Position numbers and translations under genes: made by a program. Under the pieces are notes generated by a model. That model had not been told where the DNA came from. It did not search any database and was given only the letters and a program-made list of their open reading frames with translations. DNA of 50,013 nt, taken from contig VGQS01000002.1 of assembly GCA_016882285.1 (NCBI GenBank), positions 1-50,013 on the forward strand, read 5' to 3'. Origin of the DNA: Cyanobacteria bacterium K_DeepCast_35m_m2_155. Lineage in GTDB: Bacteria > Cyanobacteriota > Cyanobacteriia > PCC-6307 > Cyanobiaceae. Shown in pieces: positions 15,690 through 24,224 of the stretch (position 1 is the first letter of the stretch; each line of letters opens with the position of its first letter).

Positions 15690-18600
15690 TCAGACCGCAA
15701 GCACTGCCTCGTTCTGGCTGGCCGCCTGTTCGGCGCGTTGGGTGCTGGTGAGTCCATCGGCATCGGGGATCTGGGCGGCCATGAGTTCCAGCCAGTTCTT
15801 GAGTTCCTCGACCTGCTTCTCGATCGGCAAGACCCCCAGGCCGCGGGCCAGCACCTTGGCGGTGCTGCCGCTGCCGGCCTGATACACCAGGCGGCCGTGC
15901 AGGTGCTGGGGCAGCCCCTGGCGCAGCAGCCGGAACGCTGGCTCCTCCATGGGGGTTTCCAGGGCGATGTTGGGCTTTTCGCCCTTCAGCCTTGAGAAGC
16001 CGCAGCGCTTGGCCAGCAGCTTGAGCTCCATCAGTTCAAGCAGGGCGATCACCGGCGCGGGCAGGGCGCCGTAGCGCTCCACCCACCCTGTTGCCAGCTC
16101 CAGCAGGGCGTCCTTGCTGCTGCAGCCGGTGGCAGCGCGGTAGGCCGCCATCTTTTCGTCGTTGTCAGAGATCCAGTCACCGGGTATGAACGCCGTGATC
16201 GGCAGGTCGATCTGGGTGTCGTCGACCTTGGGAATGTCCTGACCCTGAATCTCAGCCAGGCACTCCTGCAGCATTTCCATGTAGAGGTCGAAGCCGATCG
16301 TCTCCATCTGGCCGCTCTGCTCGACGCCCAGCAGGTTGCCGACGCCGCGGATCTCCATGTCGCGCATCGCCAGCTGGTAGCCAGAGCCCAGTTGGGCGAA
16401 TTCTTGAATCGCCCGCAGCCGCGCCCGCGCCGCCTCGCTCAGCGACGCATCGCCCGGATAAAACAGCCAGGCATGGGCCTGGATGCCGCTGCGGCCCACC
16501 CGGCCCCGCAGTTGATACAGCTGGGCCAGGCCGAACTTGTGGGCGTCCTCGATCAGGATCGTGTTGACCCGGGGGATGTCGAGGCCGCTCTCGACGATGG
16601 TCGTGCAGAGCATCAGATCGGCCTCACCGGCGTTGAAGGCGACCATGGCGCTTTCGAGCTCGCCTTCAGCCATCTGGCCGTGGGCCACCAGCAGCCGCAG
16701 CCCCGGCAGCATGGCGCGCAGCTGGGTGGCCACCTCCTCGATGCCCTCGACCCGGGGCACCACATAAAAGATCTGCCCGCCCCGGTCCAGCTCCTGGCGG
16801 ATGGCGCTGCGCACGGCCTCCTCATCGAGCGAGGCCAGGTGGGTCTTGATCGGCCGCCGCAGCGGCGGTGGCGTGGTGATCAGGCTCATCTCGCGCACGC
16901 CCGAGAGGCTCATGTAGAGCGTGCGCGGGATCGGCGTGGCGCTCAGGGTCAAGACGTCGACGTCCTTGCGCAGGGCCTTGATCTTTTCTTTCTGGTTGAC
17001 CCCGAAGCGCTGCTCTTCATCGACCACCAGCAGCCCCAGCTGCTTGAACGTGGTGCCCTTGCCCAGCAGCTGGTGGGTGCCCACCACCACGTCGACCGAG
17101 CCTTCGACCAGTCCCTCGAGGATCGTCTTGCGCTCGCCTGCGGTCCTGAAGCGGTTGAGCAGGCTCACCTTGAGCGGGTAAGGGGCGAAGCGCTCGCTGA
17201 GCGTGCGCCAGTGTTGCTGCGCCAGCACCGTGGTGGGGGCCAGCATCGCCACCTGCTTGCCGGCGGTGACGGCCTTGAAGATGGCGCGGATCGCCACTTC
17301 GGTCTTGCCGAAGCCCACATCGCCGCAGACCAGCCGGTCCATCGGCTGGGGCTGCTCCATGTCTTGTTTGACATCGGCGATCGCCTTGACCTGGTCAGGC
17401 GTGGGCTCGTAGGGGAACGAGTCCTCCAGTTCGACTTGCCAGGGACCGTCGGGGGGGTAGGCGAAGCCCGGCGCCTTGTGGCGCTCGGCGTAGAGCTTGA
17501 CCAGATCGACGGCCACCTTGCGGATGGCCTTTTTGGCGCGCTCCTTGGCCTTGCTCCAGGCGGTGCCGCCCATGCGGTTGAGCTCGGGCGGGGCGTCGCT
17601 GATGGCGCGGTAGCGGCCCAGGCTGCCCAGCTGGTCGGCCGCGACCCGCAGCAACCCGTCGGCGTACTGCACCACCAGGTAGTCGCGCGAGTCGCCGCCG
17701 ATGGCGAGCTTCTCGAGCTTGAGAAACTTGCCGATGCCGTGGTTGCGGTGCACCACGAAATCGCCGGGCCGCATCTTGTTCGGATCGACCGTGCGGCTGG
17801 CGGCCTTGCGGCGGCGGCGCACGTAGCCCGTGGCCGCCAGGCTGTGCTGACCGAAGAACTCCCGGTCGGTGATCAGCACCAGCCGCCAGGCCGGCAACTG
17901 CAGCCCCTCGAGCTCGGCGGTGCCGCGGGTCTTGAGGGCCACGGGGGTGTTCTGCTCGATCAGCCGCTCGATCGCAGGGGTGTCGAGCGGGTTGGGCACA
18001 AAGCGGGCGATGCAGTCGTGCTCTTCCAGCAGGGCGGTGGCGCGGCTGGGCTGGGCCGACAGCAGCCACACGCTGGCCCGCTCCCGCTGGAAGTCTTTGA
18101 TCAGGCCCGCCAGCTTGCCGAAGGCGTTGGGATAGGCCGGCACCGTGCGGCTCGCCAGATCGAGTTGGTTGGGGTGGTGGTCGGTTTCGTGCAGCTCGCA
18201 CAGGTCAAAGCCGGCAAAGCTGCCTGATGCTTCTGCCAGCGCTTCGGCTGGATCACGGTGCAGCAGCTGCGGCAGCGCGTCGCCCAGCTCGGCTTCAACG
18301 TCGGCGTGGTGGCTGACCACGTGGTCAAACCACTGCTGGCCGTGGGCCAGCGCGGCGCGGCGCTCGTCAACGGCGATCAGGGTCTGGGGCGGCAGGTAAT
18401 CAAGCAGTGAGGCCGGCTGCTGCCAGGCCAACCCCATCAGCCGCCTGAGACCGTCCTCGGGGGTACCGCCTTCGAGCAGCTGCTCGAGGGCCTCAGGGCT
18501 CAGCAGCGCCTCCAAACCATCGGGCATGGCCTCGCGCAGGGCGCTGGCAATGAGCGGCCCATAGCCGCTGGGGGTGAGCCGCACCACCTCGATCGCATCG

Positions 18601-19265
18601 AGCGAGCGCTGCGTGGCGGGGTCGAATTCGCGGATTTTTTCAAGCTCTTCGCCAAAGAACTCAAGCCGCACGGGCAGCTCGCTGCTGACCGGAAACACAT
18701 CGACGATGTCGCCGCGGCGGCTCCAGGTGCCCTCCTGCTCGATGCTGGTGACCCGCTCGTAGCCCAGGCGGGTCAGGGTTTCAGCCAGGACCTCGAGCTC
18801 GAGGCTCTCACCCTTGCGCAGGCTCAGACACTGGGCCTGCAGCGCCTGTGGCGGCGGCAGGTGGGGCTGCAGCGCCCGCTCGGTGGCGACGATGGCCAGA
18901 TCACCGCGGTCCTTGCCGCCGCCGCCCTGATCGAGCAACTCGCTCAGCACCTGCAGCTGGCCCCAGGTGATCTCGCTGGTCGGCTCGATCGCCTCATAGG
19001 GGCTGGCTTCGCTGGTGGGATACAGCTGGCAGCTGCTCCAGCCCATCAGCTCCAGCAGGGCGGCCCAGCGGCCGGCCTCTTCGAGCGTGGGTACCACCAC
19101 CAGCAACGGGGCCTGGCGGACCCGCGCCAGGGCGCTGCTGACCAGGGCGCGTGCGGCCCTGCTGGCGCCGCCGAGCCGGAGCCGCTCAGGGCGCTCGATG
19201 CGGGCGGCCACCTCAGCGCTCAGGGGCACCTGCTGCAGCTGGCGCACCAAGGCAGTGAGGGGCAT
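15690..19265 (-). CDS. mfd: Transcription-repair coupling factor
   Basis: 1191 residues, normal Mfd length. It displaces RNA polymerase stalled at DNA lesions and recruits UvrA. Order: UvrB-like N-terminal module ([38 protein letters not shown]); RNA-polymerase-interacting domain ([20 protein letters not shown], about 500-520); RecG-like motor with Walker [12 protein letters not shown] (about 645), DEEQ box in [15 protein letters not shown] (about 748), motif [15 protein letters not shown], and the TRG/translocation motif region near [16 protein letters not shown]; and a C-terminal D7 domain. Only the ends are near other genes: divergent from the HEXXH protein with 105 bp between. Confidence 0.97.
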   Translation of the reverse strand: MPLTALVRQLQQVPLSAEVAARIERPERLRLGGASRAARALVSSALARVRQAPLLVVVPTLEEAGRWAALLELMGWSSCQLYPTSEASPYEAIEPTSEITWGQLQVLSELLDQGGGGKDRGDLAIVATERALQPHLPPPQALQAQCLSLRKGESLELEVLAETLTRLGYERVTSIEQEGTWSRRGDIVDVFPVSSELPVRLEFFGEELEKIREFDPATQRSLDAIEVVRLTPSGYGPLIASALREAMPDGLEALLSPEALEQLLEGGTPEDGLRRLMGLAWQQPASLLDYLPPQTLIAVDERRAALAHGQQWFDHVVSHHADVEAELGDALPQLLHRDPAEALAEASGSFAGFDLCELHETDHHPNQLDLASRTVPAYPNAFGKLAGLIKDFQRERASVWLLSAQPSRATALLEEHDCIARFVPNPLDTPAIERLIEQNTPVALKTRGTAELEGLQLPAWRLVLITDREFFGQHSLAATGYVRRRRKAASRTVDPNKMRPGDFVVHRNHGIGKFLKLEKLAIGGDSRDYLVVQYADGLLRVAADQLGSLGRYRAISDAPPELNRMGGTAWSKAKERAKKAIRKVAVDLVKLYAERHKAPGFAYPPDGPWQVELEDSFPYEPTPDQVKAIADVKQDMEQPQPMDRLVCGDVGFGKTEVAIRAIFKAVTAGKQVAMLAPTTVLAQQHWRTLSERFAPYPLKVSLLNRFRTAGERKTILEGLVEGSVDVVVGTHQLLGKGTTFKQLGLLVVDEEQRFGVNQKEKIKALRKDVDVLTLSATPIPRTLYMSLSGVREMSLITTPPPLRRPIKTHLASLDEEAVRSAIRQELDRGGQIFYVVPRVEGIEEVATQLRAMLPGLRLLVAHGQMAEGELESAMVAFNAGEADLMLCTTIVESGLDIPRVNTILIEDAHKFGLAQLYQLRGRVGRSGIQAHAWLFYPGDASLSEAARARLRAIQEFAQLGSGYQLAMRDMEIRGVGNLLGVEQSGQMETIGFDLYMEMLQECLAEIQGQDIPKVDDTQIDLPITAFIPGDWISDNDEKMAAYRAATGCSSKDALLELATGWVERYGALPAPVIALLELMELKLLAKRCGFSRLKGEKPNIALETPMEEPAFRLLRQGLPQHLHGRLVYQAGSGSTAKVLARGLGVLPIEKQVEELKNWLELMAAQIPDADGLTSTQRAEQAASQNEAVLAV

Positions 19266-19370
19266 GGGGAGAGGGGCGAAGCTCCTGATCTTCGCAATCG
19301 ATCCCCACCCAGCGCGGCCCGCTCAAGAGCGGCCAGACTGAGGCGCAAGGTCCGCGCGAGATCGCCCGTT

Positions 19371-20114
19371 GTGCCGACACGTCAGAGCGCAGGCTCGACA
19401 CTTCTGTGGGCTGTGCCGGCGCTGCTGGTGCTGCTGAGCGCGGTGGCCCTGACAGCCCTCAGCACCCCGCCACCGGGGCGCGCCTCACGTCCCAGAAGCG
19501 CCCTGCCGGCCGCTGCGGTTCCGCCTGGATCAAGCCCGGCGGCTGCGGGGACCCTGCTGCAGCGACTGGCAACGGCCGATCTGCAGTGGCGCCCGCGCAG
19601 CGAACCCCTGCCCAACGGGGGAACCCGCTACGTGTATCGCAAACGTCCTGGCGAGCCGGATCTCAGCCTCGCTGAGATCAAGGCGTTGATGGCCAATCCA
19701 CCCCGTTTTGAGGCCGAACGCGCCGCGATCTCGGATCTCTGGGCCCAGCTGCAGCGCCTGGGGGTACGGCTCAAGCTCGAGCAACCCCGCAAATCGGGTG
19801 CTGCCGGCGAGTGGGATCCGGCGGCGCGGACCCTGCGCATCAAGCCCGCGGTGGTTGACAAGGGCAGCGCCGAGTTCGCCCGGGTGCTCAATCACGAGGC
19901 CATCCACGTGGCCCAGAGCTGCTCAGGGGGCGGGATCAGCGCGACGCCGCGGCCCCTGGGATTGCCCCAGCAGCTGCCGGCGCGCCTGCAGAGCGTGCTG
20001 CAGCAACCGACCTATGCCCGTGCCGACGCCCGTGAACGCCTGCTGGAGCGCGAGGCCTATGCCAATCAGGAGGAGCTCCAGCTCGGGCTCACCCTGCTGC
20101 GGATTCACTGCTGA
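19371..20114 (+). CDS. Membrane-anchored or secreted putative zinc metallopeptidase (HEXXH)
   Basis: 247 residues from GTG 19371, the only sensible start in the part not overlapping mfd. Residues ~10-32 (LLWAVPALLVLLSAVALTAL) form a signal anchor. A Pro/Ala linker follows, then a domain with YVYRKRPGEPDLSLAEIKAL, a basic/hydrophobic core, and NHEAIHVAQSC near residues 177-187. HEAIH is a perfect HEXXH zinc motif, and EREAYANQEE ~50 residues later offers a glutamate for the third ligand. I do not recognise a named family; a cyanobacterial conserved protein of unknown substrate is the safest call. Its last 26 bp overlap the convergent gene. Confidence 0.72.
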   Translation: MPTRQSAGSTLLWAVPALLVLLSAVALTALSTPPPGRASRPRSALPAAAVPPGSSPAAAGTLLQRLATADLQWRPRSEPLPNGGTRYVYRKRPGEPDLSLAEIKALMANPPRFEAERAAISDLWAQLQRLGVRLKLEQPRKSGAAGEWDPAARTLRIKPAVVDKGSAEFARVLNHEAIHVAQSCSGGGISATPRPLGLPQQLPARLQSVLQQPTYARADARERLLEREAYANQEELQLGLTLLRIHC

Positions 20115-20823
20115 GCGGCGTGTTCAACAACTCACTTTCAAGCAGCATGTTGAACTCGAGCAGCTGGCTATCGCTCAGTTGCTGCCGGCTGCTGCGCTGA
20201 AACCGGCTCTCGAGCAGTTGGCGGCCCTGGTTGGCAGTCCAGCCCAGCTGGCTCAGGAGCTGGTCGCTTTGGCCCAACAGGTCGCTGCGTTTGAGCGGCA
20301 CGGCACAGCTGCCGGGATCCTCGCCTGCCTGGAAGCGTTCCAGTGCCCTCAGATAGGCCAGCAGATCGGCGTAGGTGGTCAGCCGCGAGCGGCTGCTGTG
20401 GCCAAAGGCCCGCAGCAGGTAGGTGGCTTCCTGCTCACGGCTCCAGCCCAACCGCTTGAGCTGCAGATCGAGCTGGGCCAGCTCGCTGCTCCAATCGTCG
20501 GGATCGGCAGGCGGTTCGGCCTCGGGCTCGGGCTCGGCGACAACAGTCGGTAACAGGGCTTGGGTCTGGGTTTCGGCTTGGGGGCGCACGGGAGCTGGAG
20601 CTGGAGCTGGAGCCGCAGCCCGAGCTGGAGCTGGAGCCGCTACAGGTGGCACTGGTGCTGCAACAGGCTGGGCCCGCAGGCGGGCGCGGGCCCTCTCTTC
20701 GGCCTCCTCGGCAGTGGCCGCTTCCCCCAGGGCAGCGGCCACCAGAGCGCCAGCTTCGATCAACCGCGCCAGCACCACGCAGCGTTTGGCGCTGGCATGC
20801 ACCAGTTCAAGCTCGATCGGCAT
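20089..20823 (-). CDS. Hypothetical protein with Pro/Ala linker and two related helical motifs
   Basis: 244 residues, no signal peptide. An N-terminal helical block (~1-50, VHASAKRCVVLARLIEAGAL) is followed by a long Ala/Pro/Glu linker (~50-115). The C-terminal part contains two similar ~40-residue units: LKRLGWSREQEATYLLRAFG with HSSRSRLTTYADLLAYLRALE, and LSQLGWTANQGRQLLESRFQ with RSSRQQLSDSQLLEFNMLLE. Both units share LGW-x5-7-LL-x-(A/S)-(F/R)...(S/S)R-x2-L and look like an internal duplication. No named family recognised; a scaffold or DNA/protein-binding role is guesswork. Divergent from the TerC-like gene (52 bp). Confidence 0.7.
   Translation of the reverse strand: MPIELELVHASAKRCVVLARLIEAGALVAAALGEAATAEEAEERARARLRAQPVAAPVPPVAAPAPARAAAPAPAPAPVRPQAETQTQALLPTVVAEPEPEAEPPADPDDWSSELAQLDLQLKRLGWSREQEATYLLRAFGHSSRSRLTTYADLLAYLRALERFQAGEDPGSCAVPLKRSDLLGQSDQLLSQLGWTANQGRQLLESRFQRSSRQQLSDSQLLEFNMLLESELLNTPLSSESAAG
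20591..20638. repeat. GGAGCT/GGAGCC hexanucleotide array in a linker
   Basis: Four consecutive GGAGC(T/C) units (20591-20614), then after a short interruption a second group of the same hexamer (about 20621-20638). On the minus strand they encode alternating Ala-Pro in the linker of the protein at 20089-20823. Likely length-variable through slippage. Confidence 0.8.
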
Positions 20824-20875
20824 CGATCAGACGCACGGCAATGGGCCGTTTCTAGAGTGCCGTCTTTCCACCGGC

Positions 20876-21616
20876 ATGGAAGCCGAGTCGATTCAGTCGC
20901 TGCTTCCGTTGCTGGAGGGTGCCGATCAATGGAGTGAGCTGCTGCTGCTGCTGCCGCTGCTGGTGGCGCTCGAGGTGGTGCTCTCGGCCGATAACGCCAT
21001 TGCGCTGGCCGCGATCAGCCGCGGCTTGCACGACCGGCAGCGTCAGGCCCTGGCCCTCAACCTCGGCCTGGCCTTGGCACTGGTGTTTCGCCTGCTGTTG
21101 ATTGCTGCAGCCCGCTGGGTGCTGGCCTACTGGCCGCTGCAGCTGGCGGCCGCCGGGTATCTGCTGTGGCTCTGCGCGCAGCATCTGTGGGTGCTGTTCG
21201 GCACGCCCCAGCAAACCCCTGAATCGGCAGCAGATCCGCTCAGCCAACCTGAGCTGGCCGCCGTGCCTTCGCTGGCTTCGGTGGTGGGCACCCTGGCGAT
21301 CACGGATCTGGCGTTTTCGCTCGACAGCGTTGCCGCGGCGGTGGCGGTCAGCGATCGCCTGTGGTTGGTGATGACCGGCGGCGTGCTGGGGGTGCTGGCC
21401 CTGCGTCTGACGGCAGGTTTGTTTGTGCGTTGGTTGGAGGAGTTTCAGCACCTTGAGACCGCCGGGTTTCTGGCGGTGGGACTGGTGGGCGTGCGCCTGA
21501 TGCTGCGTCTGGCCACGCCCCGCTTGTTGCCGCCTGAGTGGTTGCTGCTGGCCCTGGTCGCCGCCCTGTTTGTCTGGGGGTTTTCGGTGCGCAAGCCCCT
21601 CGATGTGAACCCCTGA
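20876..21616 (+). CDS. TerC/Alx-family membrane protein
   Basis: 246 residues from ATG 20876, about seven membrane helices. The two TerC hallmarks are present: LVALEVVLSADNAIALAAIS (about 30-50) and ITDLAFSLDSVAAAVAVSD (about 140-158). Their acidic residues lie within membrane helices and are thought to carry divalent cations. Relatives (Alx, TerC) export manganese or act in metallation of exported proteins; a plastid homologue is needed for thylakoid membrane protein insertion. Which applies here is not decidable. The gene is four bases upstream of the DUF6464 gene on the same strand, forming a probable operon to 22718. Confidence 0.88.
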   Translation: MEAESIQSLLPLLEGADQWSELLLLLPLLVALEVVLSADNAIALAAISRGLHDRQRQALALNLGLALALVFRLLLIAAARWVLAYWPLQLAAAGYLLWLCAQHLWVLFGTPQQTPESAADPLSQPELAAVPSLASVVGTLAITDLAFSLDSVAAAVAVSDRLWLVMTGGVLGVLALRLTAGLFVRWLEEFQHLETAGFLAVGLVGVRLMLRLATPRLLPPEWLLLALVAALFVWGFSVRKPLDVNP

Positions 21617-21620
21617 CGCC

Positions 21621-21983
21621 ATGCAGATTGAACTGCGCCAGAGCGGTAGCGGCCGTTTGATCGAGCGTGTCGAGGTGGCCGAACTCGCCGATGTGCCGCA
21701 GCCGGGCCGCTGGTTTCTGGCGGCTGGCCAAAGCTTTCTGGTGTTGCAGCGCAGCCACCGGTATCAGTACAAAGCCGGCCGCTACCAACTGGTGAGCGTG
21801 GCGCTGCAGGTCAAGCCCCAGCAGCGCCCTGCAGATGCCAGGCGCTGGCGCCAGCAGTGGGTGATCGGGGATCCGAGCTGCCGCTTCAATGCGCGCAGTC
21901 CGTTGCTGCGCTGCGCTGTGCTGCCGGCTGGTCCGTGCGAGCGCTGCTGCCATTACGACGCCCGCAGCGGGGCCGAGGTCTAG
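21621..21983 (+). CDS. DUF6464 family protein (cyanobacterial)
   Basis: 120 residues. The family pattern is clear: PQPGRWFLAAGQSFLVLQR, then RSHRYQYKAGRYQLVSVALQ, the QRPADARRW region, GDPSCRFNARSPLLRCAVLP and a terminal CERCCHYD. Conserved cysteines (C in DPSC, LRC, CERCC) may bind a metal. The function is not known. Start ATG 21621 is four bases after the TerC-like stop, and the stop abuts the next ATG (21984), so it is translationally linked to both neighbours. Confidence 0.85.
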   Translation: MQIELRQSGSGRLIERVEVAELADVPQPGRWFLAAGQSFLVLQRSHRYQYKAGRYQLVSVALQVKPQQRPADARRWRQQWVIGDPSCRFNARSPLLRCAVLPAGPCERCCHYDARSGAEV

Positions 21984-22718
21984 ATGCCGCCGGAGCACGC
22001 TGCCCAGCCGCCCTGCCACTGGCACACAGGCACGGTGGTGCGCGGCTACGGCGTCGCCTCTGGCCAGGCGCCGGATTCGCCCTATCCGGCCGGCAGCATC
22101 AGCCTGCAGGCGCCGCTGTTTGCCCAACACGGCGTCGATCTGAGCGGCTTCTTCAGCGGCACCTTGAACCTGGCCTTTGCCGGCTGCCGCTGGCATCTGA
22201 GCGCTCCCGATGCTCAGGTGGTGGAGCTGCTCTGGAGTGATCGCCACCCGGCAGAGACCTTCTCGTTCTGGCGCGTGCAGCTGCGCCGAGCCGGCAGCAG
22301 CGATGCCTGCTCAGCGCTGATCTACTGGCCGCACCCGGAGACCAAACGCAAGCACCACCACAGCCCCGACCGGCTTGAGCTCCTGGCTCCCTGGATCGAG
22401 GCCCTTGGTGAAGGCGATCGACTGGAGATCGGACTGGACCCGCGCCGTTGCCGCTGCATCAGGCCGCAGGCCTTGCAGGCGCGCCTGCTCGAAGCGATCA
22501 AGTTCAGGGTGCTGGCGGCGCAGGAGAGCTTTTTTGCGGCATACCGGCAGGGCTCCGTGCTTGTGGCCAGCGCCTTTCGCGCTGAACTGCCGCGTCTGCT
22601 GCCGGCGGCGCTTGATTTGAACGATCGCGAATTGCTGGAGGTTCTTGAGCGCGCCCAGTTCCTCTATGGCGATGGCATCGGATGCGACACCATGAACCTG
22701 CAATCTGGGTTGAGATAA
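21984..22718 (+). CDS. Conserved hypothetical with RibK-like (CTP-dependent riboflavin kinase-like) N-terminal domain
   Basis: 244 residues. Residues ~15-155 follow the archaeal RibK pattern in order: GTVVRGYGVASG at the start, SGFFSGTLNLAFAG (RibK has GTLNL), an F-x-V strand (TFSFWRVQL), the SALIYWPHPETKRKHHHSPD segment with a T-x2-(H) element, and LELLAPWIEALGEGDRLEI closing the barrel. Archaeal RibK uses CTP to phosphorylate riboflavin; bacteria normally use RibF, so this domain could have another ligand. Residues ~160-244 are an extra helical region (QARLLEAIKFRVLAAQESFF ... LLEVLERAQFLYGDG). The RibK likeness is my reading by eye and needs structural comparison. It directly follows DUF6464. 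Confidence 0.75.
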   Translation: MPPEHAAQPPCHWHTGTVVRGYGVASGQAPDSPYPAGSISLQAPLFAQHGVDLSGFFSGTLNLAFAGCRWHLSAPDAQVVELLWSDRHPAETFSFWRVQLRRAGSSDACSALIYWPHPETKRKHHHSPDRLELLAPWIEALGEGDRLEIGLDPRRCRCIRPQALQARLLEAIKFRVLAAQESFFAAYRQGSVLVASAFRAELPRLLPAALDLNDRELLEVLERAQFLYGDGIGCDTMNLQSGLR

Positions 22719-22737
22719 CCCTGCCAGAGGTCATGCC

Positions 22738-22923
22738 ATGCCCTACGAGCCCGGTTCCACCGAGTGCCGCGTGTTGATTGACTGCAAGGGCCAGCTCGAG
22801 TCGATGCTGCTCAGCCTGTCGCGCATTGACAACACCGGCCCCATCCGTGAGCAGCTGATGGGTGTGCATCAACAGCTCGAAGCCCTGCACAACCAGTACC
22901 GCAAGGCTGCCTTGCAGAACTAG
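22738..22923 (+). CDS. 61-aa hypothetical protein
   Basis: ATG 22738 has a good ribosome binding site (AGAGG, 22726-22730, 7-nt spacing). The sequence (TECRVLIDCKGQLESMLLSL ... QQLEALHNQYRKAALQN) is soluble and largely helical, with heptad-like leucines suggesting a short coiled coil; two cysteines lie near the N-terminus. No family recognised. It follows the RibK-like gene by 19 bp and is convergent with the next gene, leaving six bases between the stops. Confidence 0.65.
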   Translation: MPYEPGSTECRVLIDCKGQLESMLLSLSRIDNTGPIREQLMGVHQQLEALHNQYRKAALQN

Positions 22924-22929
22924 GGGGCT

Positions 22930-23118
22930 TCACCCACTGGCGTGGGCGTGCTGCAACTCCATCTCGATGAGCTGACAGGCGGCATAGGCGCTCGCCAGGG
23001 TGGCCGCATGGGTGCGGCCACGGGGGTGGTCCCTGTGGTCCACCAGGTAGCGCCCGTTGGTTTCCCGGTAAATCAGGCAGCCACGGCCGGTTTCACCCAC
23101 GTAGGACAGGTCACCCAT
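22930..23118 (-). CDS. 62-aa hypothetical protein
   Basis: Start ATG 23118 chosen because the text changes from coding-like (MGDLSYVGETGRGCLIYRET) to shadow-like upstream. The N-terminal half looks like a small beta structure (CLIYRETNGRYLVDHRDHPR); the C-terminal half is a helix (LASAYAACQLIEMELQHAHA). It has three aromatic-rich strands and no membrane segment. No family recognised. It lies 86 bp upstream of the fmt stop on the same strand but reads as its own gene. Confidence 0.6.
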   Translation of the reverse strand: MGDLSYVGETGRGCLIYRETNGRYLVDHRDHPRGRTHAATLASAYAACQLIEMELQHAHASG

Positions 23119-23204
23119 GGTTCTGGAGGAAGCGTCTTGCCTTTCTCTAGCCGTGGCTGACGGCGGCGTCCATGTGTGTGAGTCCACACAACATCGAACG
23201 TCAC

Positions 23205-24224
23205 CTAGGCGGCTCCCAGGCGATCACCGGGCGCTGCTCCCAGCTGTTGCAGCAGGGTGGTGCCAGCGCTGGCACCTTTGCCCTCAAGCTGGGCCTGGCG
23301 GATCAACAGCGGGCATCCGCTGCTGCTGACGACGAGTCCGAGCTCCGGGATCGCCGCCAGCACCGTGCCGCCGATCTGCCCAGCGCTGGGCCAGCGGTCC
23401 ACCAGCTGGGCCGCCTGGGGGCTCAGTTGATCGGCCAGTCGTGCGATCAGCGGTTCTGTGACATGCAGCTTCAGGCGCTGCCCGCGCCAGCTGGTGGTGG
23501 CACCGGGATACAGGCCCATCACGCGGCGGTGAATGGCCAGGGCGGGCTGCTGCCAATCAATCAGAAAGTCGTCTTTGTTGAGCAGACGGGCATAGGCCGC
23601 GCCGTCGTCGCCTTGCGGCACAAGCCCCAGCCGCTCGTAGCGTTGCTGGCGCGTGCCGGGGCCAGCCGCTTCGATGCGGGGCAGCGCTTCGATCAGCAGT
23701 TCAGCGGTGAGCCGGCTGAGCCGATCGCCCAGGGAGCTGGCGTTGTCACACAGCGCAATCGGCGTGACGCGTTCCAGCAGCACCGGGCCGGTGTCGAGGC
23801 CTTCCTCCATGGCCATGATTCCTACCCCGGTTTGGTGATCGCCTTCCAGGAGTGACCATTGAATCGGTGCCGCGCCGCGCCAACGCGGCAACAGCGATCC
23901 GTGGCCGTTCCAGCAGCCGTAGGGCGGCTGATCAAGCACTGCGCTCGGCAGCAGTTGGCCGAAGGCCACCACGATCGAGGCATCGGCCCCCAGATCGGCC
24001 AGCTGCTGCTGCAGCTCGCGATCACGCCTGATGCGCTCGGGGGTGAACACCGTGATCCCCAGCTCCTGGGCCCGTGCTTTCACTGCCGAGGGCTGCAGGG
24101 CCTTGCCGCGGCCGCGGCGCCGGTCGGGCTGACTCACCACCCCCAGCAGCTGATGGCCGGCTGCGACCAGGGCATCCAGGCTGGGCACGGCGTAGGCCGG
24201 CGTGCCCCAGAACAGCAGCTTCAC
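23205..24224 (-). CDS. fmt: Methionyl-tRNA formyltransferase
   Basis: 339 residues from GTG 24224, whose GTGA overlaps the stop of tldE; the frame is open further upstream but opposite the tldE coding end. It formylates initiator Met-tRNA using 10-formyl-tetrahydrofolate. The catalytic domain shows LLFWGTPAYAVPSLDALVAA, VVAFGQLLPSAVLD, GCWNGHGSLLPRWRGAAPIQ (catalytic Asn and His; HGSLLP loop), and GVGIMAMEEGLDTGPVL with the conserved Asp. The C-terminal domain (about 205-339) is the OB-like tRNA-binding part. Length normal. Confidence 0.96.
   Translation of the reverse strand: MKLLFWGTPAYAVPSLDALVAAGHQLLGVVSQPDRRRGRGKALQPSAVKARAQELGITVFTPERIRRDRELQQQLADLGADASIVVAFGQLLPSAVLDQPPYGCWNGHGSLLPRWRGAAPIQWSLLEGDHQTGVGIMAMEEGLDTGPVLLERVTPIALCDNASSLGDRLSRLTAELLIEALPRIEAAGPGTRQQRYERLGLVPQGDDGAAYARLLNKDDFLIDWQQPALAIHRRVMGLYPGATTSWRGQRLKLHVTEPLIARLADQLSPQAAQLVDRWPSAGQIGGTVLAAIPELGLVVSSSGCPLLIRQAQLEGKGASAGTTLLQQLGAAPGDRLGAA

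Noticed and set aside
16392-18227. Long plus-strand open frame (611 codons) opposite mfd
   Set aside because: It is antisense to well-matched Mfd motifs; the translation is His/Gly/Asp-rich shadow text typical of high-GC genes and shows no family features.
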